A stretch of 33,348 nucleotides of DNA from Bacillota bacterium (GTDB lineage Bacteria; Bacillota; Clostridia; Lachnospirales; Lachnospiraceae): assembly GCA_023415475.1 (NCBI GenBank), contig JAEZKL010000180.1:1-33348 (forward strand). The letters run 5' to 3'. The notes under the pieces were generated by a model. The model searched no databases. It saw nothing but the letters and a program-made list of their open reading frames with translations, and was not told the origin of the DNA. The position numbers were made by a program, and so were the translations under genes. Shown one piece after another: positions 1 through 7,593 of the stretch; position 1 is the first letter of the stretch; the number at the start of each line of letters is the position of its first letter.

Positions 1-544
1 TTATTACACTGGTTGATTGATATGGCACTGTGGGTAATTCAGCCTGATCCAACACTTCAATTCCACCAGATTTTACAATTCTAGTCACTTCATTTGGGGC
101 AAGATTACCAATCGCATTGGCAATATTCATAGCATCCGTAGGATTGGGATTAAACACGCTGACAACAAAAACAGCAGTATCTTCTATTGATGATGCGCTA
201 ATATTACTTCTGATATACTCAGCGGAATACGGTAAACCTGTTTCCTCCTGTAACTTATTTAAAAATGTCTGGCTCCGCAAAATCTGCATATAACTAGGGA
301 CCAGATTTCTCGCTTGCGATAAATCCGAACCGTTAATATTAATATTTGAATCCGTAATATAATCTGGGTTACTATATACATAAAAGGATATTTGTGCCAA
401 GTAAGTCGATGTGCGCGTATAATTTGCATAAACTCCCGCTAATAATGCAAATAAGATAGATACTAGCAGAATATATTTTAATTTAACTTTTAAAATCCAG
501 AAAATTTTCTCTAAGTGAAAATTAGATAATATGGTCTCAAACAT
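1..544 (-). CDS. Wzz/YveK-like polysaccharide chain-length protein (C-terminus cut by window edge)
   Basis: The minus-strand frame is open from an ATG at 544 to the window edge, so about 181 N-terminal residues are visible. A short cytoplasmic stretch is followed by a hydrophobic segment at about residues 20-42 (YILLVSILFALLAGVYANY) and then an extracytoplasmic domain with a repeated sampling-type region. This is the N-terminal Wzz domain layout of the YveK/CapA/Wzz proteins that govern exopolysaccharide chain length with a tyrosine kinase. The start is supported by AGAGGAG seven bases upstream. It follows pssE and pssD on the same strand, so a role in surface polysaccharide polymerisation or export is likely. 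The second membrane segment and any kinase domain lie outside the window. The family call rests on architecture and context. Confidence 0.7.
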   Translation of the reverse strand, partial: MFETILSNFHLEKIFWILKVKLKYILLVSILFALLAGVYANYTRTSTYLAQISFYVYSNPDYITDSNININGSDLSQARNLVPSYMQILRSQTFLNKLQEETGLPYSAEYIRSNISASSIEDTAVFVVSVFNPNPTDAMNIANAIGNLAPNEVTRIVKSGGIEVLDQAELPTVPYQSTSVI

Positions 545-650
545 TTGTATCTCCTCTCAATGGTATCTTCATAGTTTCCACATTTTTTAGTTGTTCAACT
601 TATACATATTCAAGGTATAAGCTTTATATAACTGAAATCACTCCGTTTAT

Positions 651-1112
651 CTAGAATATACTCCCGCCATAAACGGCCTTCGGAAAGATTTCAAGTAGTT
701 CTTCCCATTGAATAATAAACAAATCAGCAATTCGATACATCAGTTTCCCTGTTAGAGAAGCCGTATCCACCCTCGCAAAGGATTCAATATAAATCACCCG
801 TTTGCCCATAATCTTACCTAAAACGCAGATTGGGAAGGTTACAAGTGCACCTGTAGAAATGATGAAATGAGGGTTTTCCTTTAAAAGTATGTAGAATGAT
901 TGAAAAAAAATTTTAATGAATTTAGGTATAAATAGTATCTCTTTGCGATTTATTTGTCTCAAATAATAGACTCGCTTACAAACATTTAATTCAACAAATC
1001 CTCCTTTCTCCGTTACGAGGAAAATATCATATTGATTTCCCAGCTCCATAAGCCTTGCGATCTCTTCCAAATGTCCTCCCATTGATGCTGTAAAACACAT
1101 TTTCTGCGACAT
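651..1112 (-). CDS. pssD: PssD/Cps14F (Alg14-like) glycosyltransferase subunit
   Basis: About 153 residues. It begins with an Alg14-type N-terminus containing the GGHLEE motif (about residues 12-17), then a hydrophobic region and the STGALVTFP and IYIESFARV segments typical of PssD/Cps14F/Alg14. In this family the subunit is membrane-associated and recruits the catalytic PssE/Alg13 partner to transfer a sugar onto a lipid-linked precursor on the cytoplasmic face. An in-frame TTG at 1118 overlaps the ribosome binding site. The ATG at 1112, seven bases after GGAGG, is the better start. It lies 59 bases downstream of pssE, and the partner order fits one transcript with the Wzz-like gene. The function is well supported by family; the sugar transferred cannot be read from the sequence. 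Confidence 0.88.
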   Translation of the reverse strand: MSQKMCFTASMGGHLEEIARLMELGNQYDIFLVTEKGGFVELNVCKRVYYLRQINRKEILFIPKFIKIFFQSFYILLKENPHFIISTGALVTFPICVLGKIMGKRVIYIESFARVDTASLTGKLMYRIADLFIIQWEELLEIFPKAVYGGSIF

Positions 1113-1132
1113 AACCAATCCTCCGTTTCAAC

Positions 1133-1163
1133 GATAGAAAGCACGCTTCGCGAACTTTCTATT
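1133..1163 (-). other. Intercistronic hairpin between pssE and pssD
   Basis: An 8-bp perfect inverted repeat (ATAGAAAG/CTTTCTAT) encloses a second small CGC/GCG stem in the 59-base gap between the two glycosyltransferase genes. No U-tract follows, so it is more likely an mRNA stability or processing element than a terminator. Its function is inferred. Confidence 0.3.
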
Positions 1164-1171
1164 GTCATGAA

Positions 1172-1660
1172 TTATAGACATTGTGCTTTATCCAAAAAAT
1201 TTTGAATAATACCAATCATTTGATTCGTGTTTGAAACATACTCTGCAAAGGGGAACTTTCTGCAGCGTTTCATAATTAGAGGCAATGGTAAATCGTCATA
1301 TCGACAGATAACGTAGTTTTTTCTCTCAAATGCTTTTGCGATATCAAGCTGATGATTATCAACATGTTCATGGTACTTTTGTAGTCTAGGATATATTACC
1401 ACAGGTTTCTTAGCCTTCAGTGCTGCAATAATGGAACCGACACCACTATGTGTAATAACAACAGTTGCCTGTGTAATAAACTCGTCAAATTGCTTTTTAT
1501 CGATGTAACGATAATACTTATAATGCTTTGGTTCATAATCTGATACACCGATTTGAGCAATAACCTCCTGTGTGATTCCTCCTGCTTCAATTAATTCGTC
1601 TATTTCTATTAACAGTCTGTTTAGTTGAAACTTCTGAGTACCTAACACCACAAAAATCAT
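1172..1660 (-). CDS. pssE: PssE/Cps14G (Alg13-like) glycosyltransferase catalytic subunit
   Basis: About 162 residues with the fold signature of the C-terminal half of GT28 (MurG-like) enzymes. It opens with MIFVVLGTQ, as Alg13/PssE proteins do. It carries the donor-binding motif THSGVGSI (about residues 89-96) and the later region KKPVVIYPR...HEHVDNHQ typical of nucleotide-sugar binding. It should be the catalytic half of a two-part transferase with PssD. A GTG start at 1672 is possible, but the ATG at 1660 lies six bases after GTGAGG and gives the canonical family N-terminus. It is the first gene of the minus-strand polysaccharide operon and is divergent from the two-component genes at 1844. 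Confidence 0.88.
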   Translation of the reverse strand: MIFVVLGTQKFQLNRLLIEIDELIEAGGITQEVIAQIGVSDYEPKHYKYYRYIDKKQFDEFITQATVVITHSGVGSIIAALKAKKPVVIYPRLQKYHEHVDNHQLDIAKAFERKNYVICRYDDLPLPLIMKRCRKFPFAEYVSNTNQMIGIIQNFLDKAQCL

Positions 1661-1724
1661 AGCTAACCTCACCCACGAAAAATTTTAAACCGTAAAGTAT
1701 ATTTCCACATTTTTACATTTTTAA

Positions 1725-1752
1725 TTGAAATATTTTCCAATTATTGTATAAT
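1725..1752 (+). promoter_or_regulatory. Sigma-A type promoter for the two-component/PqqD operon
   Basis: TTGAAA (1725-1730) and TATAAT (1747-1752) are separated by 16 bases, about 92 bases before the response regulator ATG. The -10 box is a perfect consensus match. Confidence 0.65.
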
Positions 1753-1843
1753 GAAAAATATATAACTTCCGTACTTTAAAATTATATCTAATGGTAGGAT
1801 GAGTAATTTCCATTAATTTACATTATAGCAAGGAGATAGCACG

Positions 1844-2536
1844 ATGTCAAACATTCTTTTCGTTGATGATGACAATGACTTTTTAGAGATTAATTCCAGA
1901 TATTTTACAAAAGAAGGTTATCAGGTGAGAACCCTATCGTGTCCTGAACATACAATGAAGCTACTAAATCTTTATCAACCGGATTGTATTATTTTAGATG
2001 TTATGATGCCGGGAATTAATGGGTTTGAATTATGCAAACGGATTCGTTCCATTACCACAGCACCTATTATCTTCCTAAGTGGTCGGACCGGTGAGAATGA
2101 CAAAATCAAAGGATTGATACTTGGTGGTGACGATTATCTTGTAAAGCCTTATAGCTTTCGTGAACTATCCGCACGAATTAAGGCTCAACTACGCCGCTAT
2201 CATTCACAGAATCATTTAAATCAGATTCGCTGTCCACCCTTATCTCTGGATTTGAAGCTGCACAAAGCCTTTTTTAATAAGGAGGATCTTCATCTGAGCA
2301 ATCGCGAGTATGACCTACTCCTTCTTCTGGTTACCAAATCGAATCAGATAGTAACCTTTGAGGATATAAGTAACCATATCTGGGGTACCTATTCAGAAAA
2401 TGACCCTAAAACGATTATGGTAATTGCCAGTCGTCTACGGAAAAAGCTGTCTTCCTATGAGGACCTGTCAAGTGCGATTGAAACCGTTTGGTCAAAAGGC
2501 TATGCATTTCATACAAAACAGGAGTATCTAAAATGA
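1844..2536 (+). CDS. OmpR/PhoB-family response regulator
   Basis: 230 residues. The N-terminal receiver domain (about 1-118) has the acidic pocket D8-D10, the phosphoacceptor D52 in LDVMMPG, S79 and K101 in VKPYS. The C-terminal winged helix (about 130-228) has the OmpR-type YDLLLLL and RLRKKL segments. It should bind DNA as a phosphorylated dimer. AAGGAG precedes the ATG. Its stop overlaps the histidine kinase start (ATGA), so the pair is translationally coupled and almost certainly cognate. Targets are unknown. The divergent polysaccharide operon and the downstream PqqD-like gene are the obvious candidates by position. Confidence 0.93.
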   Translation: MSNILFVDDDNDFLEINSRYFTKEGYQVRTLSCPEHTMKLLNLYQPDCIILDVMMPGINGFELCKRIRSITTAPIIFLSGRTGENDKIKGLILGGDDYLVKPYSFRELSARIKAQLRRYHSQNHLNQIRCPPLSLDLKLHKAFFNKEDLHLSNREYDLLLLLVTKSNQIVTFEDISNHIWGTYSENDPKTIMVIASRLRKKLSSYEDLSSAIETVWSKGYAFHTKQEYLK

Positions 2537-3351
2537 ACCATGATTTAAATAAAATTGCATTTACAAAACCGGAATTAACGGTTGAAGATTTAACAATTGC
2601 ACTTCATCAAGCAAATTTGAAACTCACTGAAACAAATAGAAAGCTGGTTGAAAGTGAAAAAAAACGCTCTGAACTCCTGGCAAATATTTCACACGACCTA
2701 CGATCACCTATCACTACACTACAAGGATATGTGGAATACCTTCTTACCTTTGAGAAGCTTGACGAAGAAGAGGTTTTTTTCACATTGAATCAAATGCACA
2801 ACAAGTTTCTCACGCTCGATTACCTTTTGAATGAGATATTACTGATTACTTCATTGGATTCATCAGAGGAAAGGGTAACCCTTCAGCCAGTTCAAATTAA
2901 GAACTATTTATTAGAGTTTTTTAATACATGTATTAGTGATAAAAAATATTCACAACGCAGATTGTCGCTGAAAATTCCCGAATTATTTCCACACTATGTT
3001 TTACTCAACCCGAAGATGTTCTTAGGAGTCTTAGACAATCTCCTTGTAAATGCTCTGAAATTTTCTTCGGAAAATGATGAAATTATTCTAGGAGCAGAGC
3101 TTCAAGGAAAGGATATAATAATATCTGTTTCAGATACCGGAATTGGCATAGATCATAATTACTTAACCCTTATCTTCGAACGTACCTATATGATTTCCGA
3201 CTCACGTACTCCTGCGCAATCAATGGGCTGCGGACTTGGTTTATCTATAGCAGCTTCCACTATGGAAAAACACAATGGTCGGATATGGTGTGAAAGTACA
3301 TTAGGCAACGGAAGTACATTTTACCTGAGTTTGCCTTTATACGAGTTATAA
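2533..3351 (+). CDS. Soluble sensor histidine kinase without membrane domain
   Basis: 272 residues from the ATG at 2533, which overlaps the regulator stop and has GGAG eight bases upstream. A longer in-frame start inside the regulator gene is unlikely. Residues about 15-50 look like a coiled-coil signalling helix. HisKA follows with H54 in ISHDLRSP. The HATPase domain has the N box (NLLVNALKF), the G1 box DTGIGI and the G2 box GCGLGLSIA. There is no signal peptide, transmembrane segment, PAS or GAF domain. It must therefore read a cytoplasmic cue or rely on a partner protein. The small PqqD-like protein encoded 53 bases downstream is one candidate, but that link is only positional. Confidence 0.92.
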   Translation: MNHDLNKIAFTKPELTVEDLTIALHQANLKLTETNRKLVESEKKRSELLANISHDLRSPITTLQGYVEYLLTFEKLDEEEVFFTLNQMHNKFLTLDYLLNEILLITSLDSSEERVTLQPVQIKNYLLEFFNTCISDKKYSQRRLSLKIPELFPHYVLLNPKMFLGVLDNLLVNALKFSSENDEIILGAELQGKDIIISVSDTGIGIDHNYLTLIFERTYMISDSRTPAQSMGCGLGLSIAASTMEKHNGRIWCESTLGNGSTFYLSLPLYEL

Positions 3352-3404
3352 TTAATGAATTACCGTTTAAACGATAAATTGAACAAATTACGAGGAGGTT
3401 TTAT

Positions 3405-3677
3405 ATGAATGAGAATAGTGAAGTTAGATTAATTAAAAAATTAGATGTTACAGATCTAGACGGAGAAAAGGTAATGATTGATTTTTCATCCGGAAAATAC
3501 TTTTTGCTAAAGGGTGCAGCGAATGAAATCTGGGACTATATCCAAGTTCCGATTATTGTTTCAGATATTTTGCTGAAGCTAATGAATGTGTATGATGTAA
3601 CGGAAGAGACCTGCCGCGAAAGTATCTTTTCATTTCTAACACAATTAAAGAATTATGAGTTTATTACCATTGAATAA
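3405..3677 (+). CDS. Stand-alone PqqD-like (RRE-fold) protein
   Basis: 90 residues with a strong GAGGAGG ribosome binding site. The pattern DLDGEKVMIDFSSGKYFLL, then a predicted helix around NEIWDYI and two further helices, matches PqqD/RiPP recognition element proteins: a beta hairpin followed by a winged-helix-like bundle. PqqD proteins normally present a precursor peptide to a radical SAM or other modifying enzyme. No precursor, radical SAM maturase or peptidase is next to it. It is the third gene of the two-component operon. It might instead act as a peptide-binding adaptor, or belong to the adjacent polysaccharide locus. The family call is good; the role is open. Confidence 0.75.
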   Translation: MNENSEVRLIKKLDVTDLDGEKVMIDFSSGKYFLLKGAANEIWDYIQVPIIVSDILLKLMNVYDVTEETCRESIFSFLTQLKNYEFITIE

Positions 3678-3727
3678 ATTCAGCACCAATGGCAATGTTT
3701 TTAACACAGGATAAAGCCCATAAGGAA

Positions 3728-3775
3728 AGAAGGTGCCCTCAAGTAGCAACACTTTTTGGGCACCTTCTATTATTA
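3728..3775 (+). terminator. Hairpin after the PqqD-like gene
   Basis: A perfect 11-bp stem (AGAAGGTGCCC at 3728-3738 with GGGCACCTTCT at 3758-3768) is followed by an A/T-rich tail with few consecutive T. It ends the plus-strand operon. It may also act on convergent minus-strand transcripts from the gene at 3808. Confidence 0.65.
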
Positions 3776-3807
3776 TTGATCCAATCAAACCCTAATATAA
3801 TATCATA

Positions 3808-4482
3808 TTACAAATACTCTTGTGTCAGTATTCGAAGTATTTCCTCAACACTTTCATTCACGAATCGTTCCATCTCATTTTCTTCTAAATATTTATATTC
3901 CCTCTCTAAATCATCTCTAGGCTCACTATAAAAACCAGTAATATATTCTCTTCGATTATCAAATGCATCGGTACTGAAGAAATCCATATAATCATTTTGG
4001 AATCCAACTGCATTCTTATAGATGGAAAATGCTCTGAAATTAGGATTTCTTCTAATATAAAGGAAATCAAGGTCATACCAATCTTTTTTTATTGTCCATA
4101 TCCATTCCTTAATGTCACGCTCATATAGTGATATGAATCTTTCTTTGCTAGGTCGGACAATTCGCTCAGACCACAGCATATCCGTTAAAAGATGTGTTAA
4201 ATAACCAAGATAAAAAGATTTCTTTTTCTTGTTATATTGAACTCGCTTTTCAGTGGAAAAATACTGGTCCACATACTCATTGATATGAATATCTTTAAAA
4301 CCGTCTGCATCTGTTGTCTTAAAATGTGAAAGATCCCCACTTGGAATAAATGCGGACCAATCATCATTAGGTATCCCACTATCGGGAGCGATATTCCCGA
4401 CAATAAATTCCGTATTTGAAAGATCACATAATTTATCAAGTAATTGGTCTGCGATACGCAGATGTACCATCCAAGAAGCCAC
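3808..4482 (-). CDS. Zinc-dependent phospholipase C-like family protein
   Basis: 224 residues from a GTG start with GAGGTG upstream. The N-terminus MASWMVHLRIADQLL, the motif GNIAPDSG (about 29-36) and the later LGYLTHLLTDMLW (about 92-104) place histidines and aspartates as in the bacterial zinc-dependent phospholipase C-like superfamily (PF00882-type), where they form a metal site in an all-helical core. There is no signal peptide, so it is probably cytoplasmic and not a secreted toxin. Such proteins are common uncharacterised hydrolase-like genes in clostridia. It lies 57 bases downstream of the gene at 4540-5397 and probably shares its promoter. Confidence 0.7.
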   Translation of the reverse strand: MASWMVHLRIADQLLDKLCDLSNTEFIVGNIAPDSGIPNDDWSAFIPSGDLSHFKTTDADGFKDIHINEYVDQYFSTEKRVQYNKKKKSFYLGYLTHLLTDMLWSERIVRPSKERFISLYERDIKEWIWTIKKDWYDLDFLYIRRNPNFRAFSIYKNAVGFQNDYMDFFSTDAFDNRREYITGFYSEPRDDLEREYKYLEENEMERFVNESVEEILRILTQEYL

Positions 4483-4539
4483 CTAATTCACCTCTTCTAC
4501 TAATTATTATACTTTTTATTATCATTGTAATGTATTGGG

Positions 4540-5397
4540 TTATTGCATGGAGTTGATTTTACTGATCAGCTGTTCTATCCGAAAAGTACAATCCTTTATC
4601 CTTGCCTCTTTACTCCATGAATCAGATAACGGAAAGGATATAAAGTCTTTCACGCTTGTACCCATATCCCATTTGTTATCTATGCCTCTATGTTCATTCA
4701 ACCATTCTATTACAAAGGTCAATTTAGACAAATTATGCTTGTAATCCGAAAGCAATTCTATTGCTCTTATGTACCGGCTGGATTTCTTGGATGCAAAAAT
4801 TGCAGGTAAATTACAGACAGGATTATGGTAAATATAGTAGATTCCGGTCTCATGGTTGATGATATAATCAAAAACAGCACCTTCTATTTCTTCGTCTAAA
4901 CAATCTGCAATAAGAGAAACATGATAAAAATTAACAATGTCGATTAGACGCCCTCCATACGCTTTTTGAGAAAACGCTCGGTAATAGGCAGTTAAATAAT
5001 CTTCATGAGAATATGCACCGGACTGAAATGCCACGGAGATGATATCAGCCCACATATTTGCAACAGCATTGGCCGCATTATCATCTTTCGTAAATCTGCG
5101 GATCCATGTAGAAAGCATAAGCTGCGTAAATATATCCCAATTATGTGATTTCTCGCGCGGATCAGGCATTTCTTTTTTTCCTATCAAACAATCCTGCATA
5201 TATTGAACCGTCTTTTGTATACATGCATCCTCGATTGTAAAGCCCAGGACCTGTAGCCTACGCAGTGCCTGCTCCGTCGTTAACGGATGTTTATTCGGAT
5301 CACTTAAGGTATGGAAGTATCCCCATAAACCATCCTCCTTTTGCAAGGATATGATTTCTTTTGACCATCTGGAATCCTTATACCTATCAATCTCCAT
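4540..5397 (-). CDS. Unrecognised helical protein with a QW-like N-terminal motif
   Basis: 285 residues; no family is firmly recognised. A good start has AAAGGGGGG upstream. Residues about 14-28 read IISLQKEDGLWGYFH. This resembles the QW-type turn of alpha/alpha-toroid proteins such as squalene-hopene cyclases and prenyltransferase-like repeats. The rest is helix-rich with many aromatic residues. There is no signal peptide or membrane segment. It shares a loose pattern (PL...E.A.R.L then K..V.YM) with the gene at 19997-21128, suggesting distant paralogs. It is the first gene of a short minus-strand operon with the phospholipase C-like gene. Catalytic activity cannot be assigned. Confidence 0.6.
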   Translation of the reverse strand: MEIDRYKDSRWSKEIISLQKEDGLWGYFHTLSDPNKHPLTTEQALRRLQVLGFTIEDACIQKTVQYMQDCLIGKKEMPDPREKSHNWDIFTQLMLSTWIRRFTKDDNAANAVANMWADIISVAFQSGAYSHEDYLTAYYRAFSQKAYGGRLIDIVNFYHVSLIADCLDEEIEGAVFDYIINHETGIYYIYHNPVCNLPAIFASKKSSRYIRAIELLSDYKHNLSKLTFVIEWLNEHRGIDNKWDMGTSVKDFISFPLSDSWSKEARIKDCTFRIEQLISKINSMQ

Positions 5398-5452
5398 ACT
5401 TAGTCCCCCCTTTATCTTTCATAAAATTCAGTTACTATTTTCTTCCAATCAA

Positions 5453-5481
5453 ATTGTACTATATATAGAAGGATATCTCAA
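5453..5481 (-). promoter_or_regulatory. Promoter for the 5397-3808 operon
   Basis: On the minus strand, TTGAGA (5481-5476) and TACAAT (5458-5453) are separated by 17 bases, about 55 bases before the ATG at 5397. Confidence 0.6.
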
Positions 5482-5498
5482 CCATGTTATTCAACAAC

Positions 5499-5545
5499 AA
5501 AAAAGCCTCCTATCGACTGAACTATAATCATTGATAGGAAACTCC
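5499..5545 (-). terminator. Rho-independent terminator (minus strand)
   Basis: Read on the minus strand, a stem built on CCTATC/GATAGG and extended by G-U pairs to about 11 bp is followed by a TTTTTT run. It would end transcription coming from the methyltransferase and histidine phosphatase side. Confidence 0.6.
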
Positions 5546-5740
5546 TGATTGATTTACATAAAATAATCCGCACTTCAATACCCAGAATAACCTTATTATA
5601 AATACAAGTCTACCATTATTTTTGAAAATTGATATGATAATATTGTAGAGATATTTTGGACGTTAGATAGAGGGTATAGAAAGATATTTGCAGAAAGATT
5701 CTTTTCTATAAAAATAATAATTTTAATTGGAGGAAACAGA

Positions 5741-5996
5741 ATGGACCCTATTACAAGACAGGATATTATCTCCGGATTCCAAAAAATCGGTATCAGGTCT
5801 GACATGGAGCTAGAGGTACATAGTTCATTAAAGAGCTTGGTATACCATCCAGGAAATGGCTTTTGAGAAGGGTATGATAAAGACAGGACAGATCGGTACC
5901 TGTAATTGTATGCTTTTCGATATCTGGGACGTAGTCGGTCTATACCAAAAAGAGCTTAAGAATAACCCTTTTAAATTATATGGAATAGAAGAATAG
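5741..5996 (+). pseudogene. Remnant of an aminoglycoside N3-acetyltransferase family gene (internal deletion)
   Basis: A proper ATG with GGAGG upstream starts a frame reading MDPITRQDIISGFQKIGI, then ELEVHSSLKSL. This is the N-terminus of AAC(3)-family acyltransferases. The frame stops at 5864-5866. In another reading frame, starting at about 5844, the sequence continues as IQEMAFEKGMIKTGQIGTCN and ends LYGIEE with TAG at 5994-5996, which resembles the C-terminus of the same family. The middle, roughly 170-190 residues including the catalytic region, is missing. The join is out of frame, near 5838-5845. The product cannot be active. The reading is direct from the sequence; the family assignment is by motif recall. 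Confidence 0.7.
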
Positions 5997-6705
5997 AAGT
6001 TTTCAGGCAGAGCATTCAGTGGGATATTGATAGCTTTCACATATTGATCCGGACTATTGATGACTGCATATGTATATTCTTTTTCACTTATGATATGGAA
6101 CAAGCCTGACTCGTCTATCTCCTTTTTTCTTTCCTCATTGTTTGATCCTCCGGTATGTGTTATTCGATCCGGCTTTTCATGATTCGAATCATATTTGGAA
6201 ATATATTTTTCAACAATTCTGTACACTTGCTCATCGAGATCAATCCTCTCCGTTGTTTTGTTCCCGGAGGGCTGATACCAGAATAAAACCAAATATCCAT
6301 TATCCTTTAGTAACTCATAGCATTTACGGTACTTAATATCCTTATTGATCCAGTGAAATGCCTGGGCTGAATAAATCATGTCAAATTTTATGTCATCTCT
6401 GCAAGCCCATTCTTCAAACGAAGATACATCGATCGTAACATTGGAAAAATCAGAGCATTTTTCTCTTAGTATGTTAGCCATATCTTCGCCCATCTCTACT
6501 GCATGAATCCGATATCCCTTATTTGCGAATTGAATTGTTGCTTTTCCTGTTCCCGCACCAATTTCCAGTAATCTGTCATCTGATTTCAGATTTGTACTGG
6601 AGATCACATCCTGTATTAATTGTTCCGGATAGGAAGGACGTATCTCTTCATATATACCGGCTATTTCTTATACGGCTCAATTTTTGCTATAATAATTTCC
6701 CCCAT
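5828..6705 (-). pseudogene. Damaged class I SAM-dependent methyltransferase
   Basis: The core is clear: motif I LLEIGAGTGKAT, then HAVEMGEDMA, then MIYSAQAFHWI, a class I SAM methyltransferase of the broad Methyltransf_11/25 type. Both ends are abnormal. The homologous N-terminus (EIAGIYEEIRPSYPEQ) runs upstream to 6667 and meets an in-frame TAA at 6668-6670 with no ATG, GTG or TTG before the internal GTG at 6607. One extra base near 6667 would join it to an upstream frame with an ATG at 6705 or 6741. The family-like sequence ends near LNALPENF at about 6000. The remaining ~55 codons are antisense to the acetyltransferase remnant. It is probably a decaying gene, though the core could still be translated from the GTG. 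Confidence 0.65.
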
Positions 6706-6724
6706 GCCATCATTGTACAAACCA

Positions 6725-7453
6725 TTAGTCATGGCGTTCATCTATATTCTCAAACATTTCACAAAATCTTGCCGCAAATGCCGGCGGTTCACCAACCGCG
6801 TATAAGTGAGAAATATCACCAAAGGAACTCATTCGAAAATAGGCTGCTCCTTCTCTTCGCTCCTCCGTAATAAAAGTTGTCACAGAGGAGGGTGCTGCAC
6901 AAAAGCCATGCCACAAAATCATTGGTGAGATACCAAGCAAATGTCCTAATATTACGCATTCTACTCCGAAGTGGCAAAACAAAACGATTGTTTCATTATT
7001 GGGACTGATTGCACGAAATATATTCCCTTCATGCTGATACCCATGCTCCTTAAGAAGCTCATCCAGTCCCGAATAAACAAGAGCAGCCTCTTCAATCACC
7101 TTCCCTGACTGCATTACTGAAGTAGTATGCCACAGATTTTTATCATAGTACTCATTGACCTTTGTCCAAGAGGAAGGAAGCATATCCCAGGGGATACGGT
7201 TTTCTCCGGTCTCTTCATCAATAATCGGTGCATGAAACTCTCTGAGCCATGGAAGAACCGTTGCTTCACGCTTCATCCTTTTTAAGGTAACCGAAGCGGT
7301 ATCCCTCGCTCGTCCCAATGGAGATACATAAAATGCCTTTACATCCATTTTAGAAATACGATCTGATAAAAGTTCGGCTTCCCTCCATCCCTTTTCCGTT
7401 AAGGAATCCTTAGCATAGTCCGGATCTGCATGTCGTATAATAACTAATTTCAT
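6725..7453 (-). CDS. Histidine phosphatase (phosphoglycerate mutase-like) family protein
   Basis: 242 residues. It starts MKLVIIRHADPDY with the family RH motif (R7, H8), has the phosphate-pocket region SPLGRARDT (second arginine), an acidic residue in LREFHAP, and a second histidine in LFCHFGVE. These form the 2H-phosphatase active site of the branch 1 phosphoglycerate mutase-like fold. The substrate is not deducible. A recognisable ribosome binding site is lacking before the ATG, and a nested hairpin sits 14-47 bases upstream. The gene follows the YesN-like regulator by about 140 bases on the same strand. Confidence 0.85.
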   Translation of the reverse strand: MKLVIIRHADPDYAKDSLTEKGWREAELLSDRISKMDVKAFYVSPLGRARDTASVTLKRMKREATVLPWLREFHAPIIDEETGENRIPWDMLPSSWTKVNEYYDKNLWHTTSVMQSGKVIEEAALVYSGLDELLKEHGYQHEGNIFRAISPNNETIVLFCHFGVECVILGHLLGISPMILWHGFCAAPSSVTTFITEERREGAAYFRMSSFGDISHLYAVGEPPAFAARFCEMFENIDERHD

Positions 7454-7466
7454 ATTTAGTATTTAT

Positions 7467-7500
7467 AATCCAAGTACCCTCGTTAAGCCGAGGTCGGATT
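7467..7500 (-). other. Nested hairpin upstream of the histidine phosphatase
   Basis: An inner CCTCG/CGAGG stem with a 6-base loop is enclosed by a second stem, AATCC/GGATT, across an asymmetric internal loop. No U-tract follows. It lies in the short leader before the phosphatase ATG, which has no clear ribosome binding site. It could influence translation or be part of a decayed spacer. Confidence 0.3.
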
Positions 7501-7593
7501 ATCTCCTTTCTCCCATCTGCATCATTGATATAATCCTCTGTCATATCCTCGCATTGATATTTCTTCAGTTCTCCCAGACTTTCGGAAAAACCT

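Larger units (their letters stand above)
5398..5740. other. Intergenic region between divergent units
   Basis: 343 bases. It holds the minus-strand promoter at 5453-5481 and a minus-strand terminator hairpin at 5499-5545. An A/T-rich stretch (5546-5728) then leads to the GGAGG ribosome binding site (5730-5734) of the acetyltransferase remnant. No further gene was seen; the ORF on the other strand at 5596-5805 lacks coding character. Confidence 0.6.

Noticed and set aside
1112..1118. TTG start for PssD at 1118
   Set aside because: This codon overlaps the GGAGGA ribosome binding site. The ATG at 1112 has proper spacing.
5596..5805. 69-codon minus-strand ORF
   Set aside because: Antisense to the ribosome binding site and start of the acetyltransferase remnant, with no ribosome binding site and no coding likeness.
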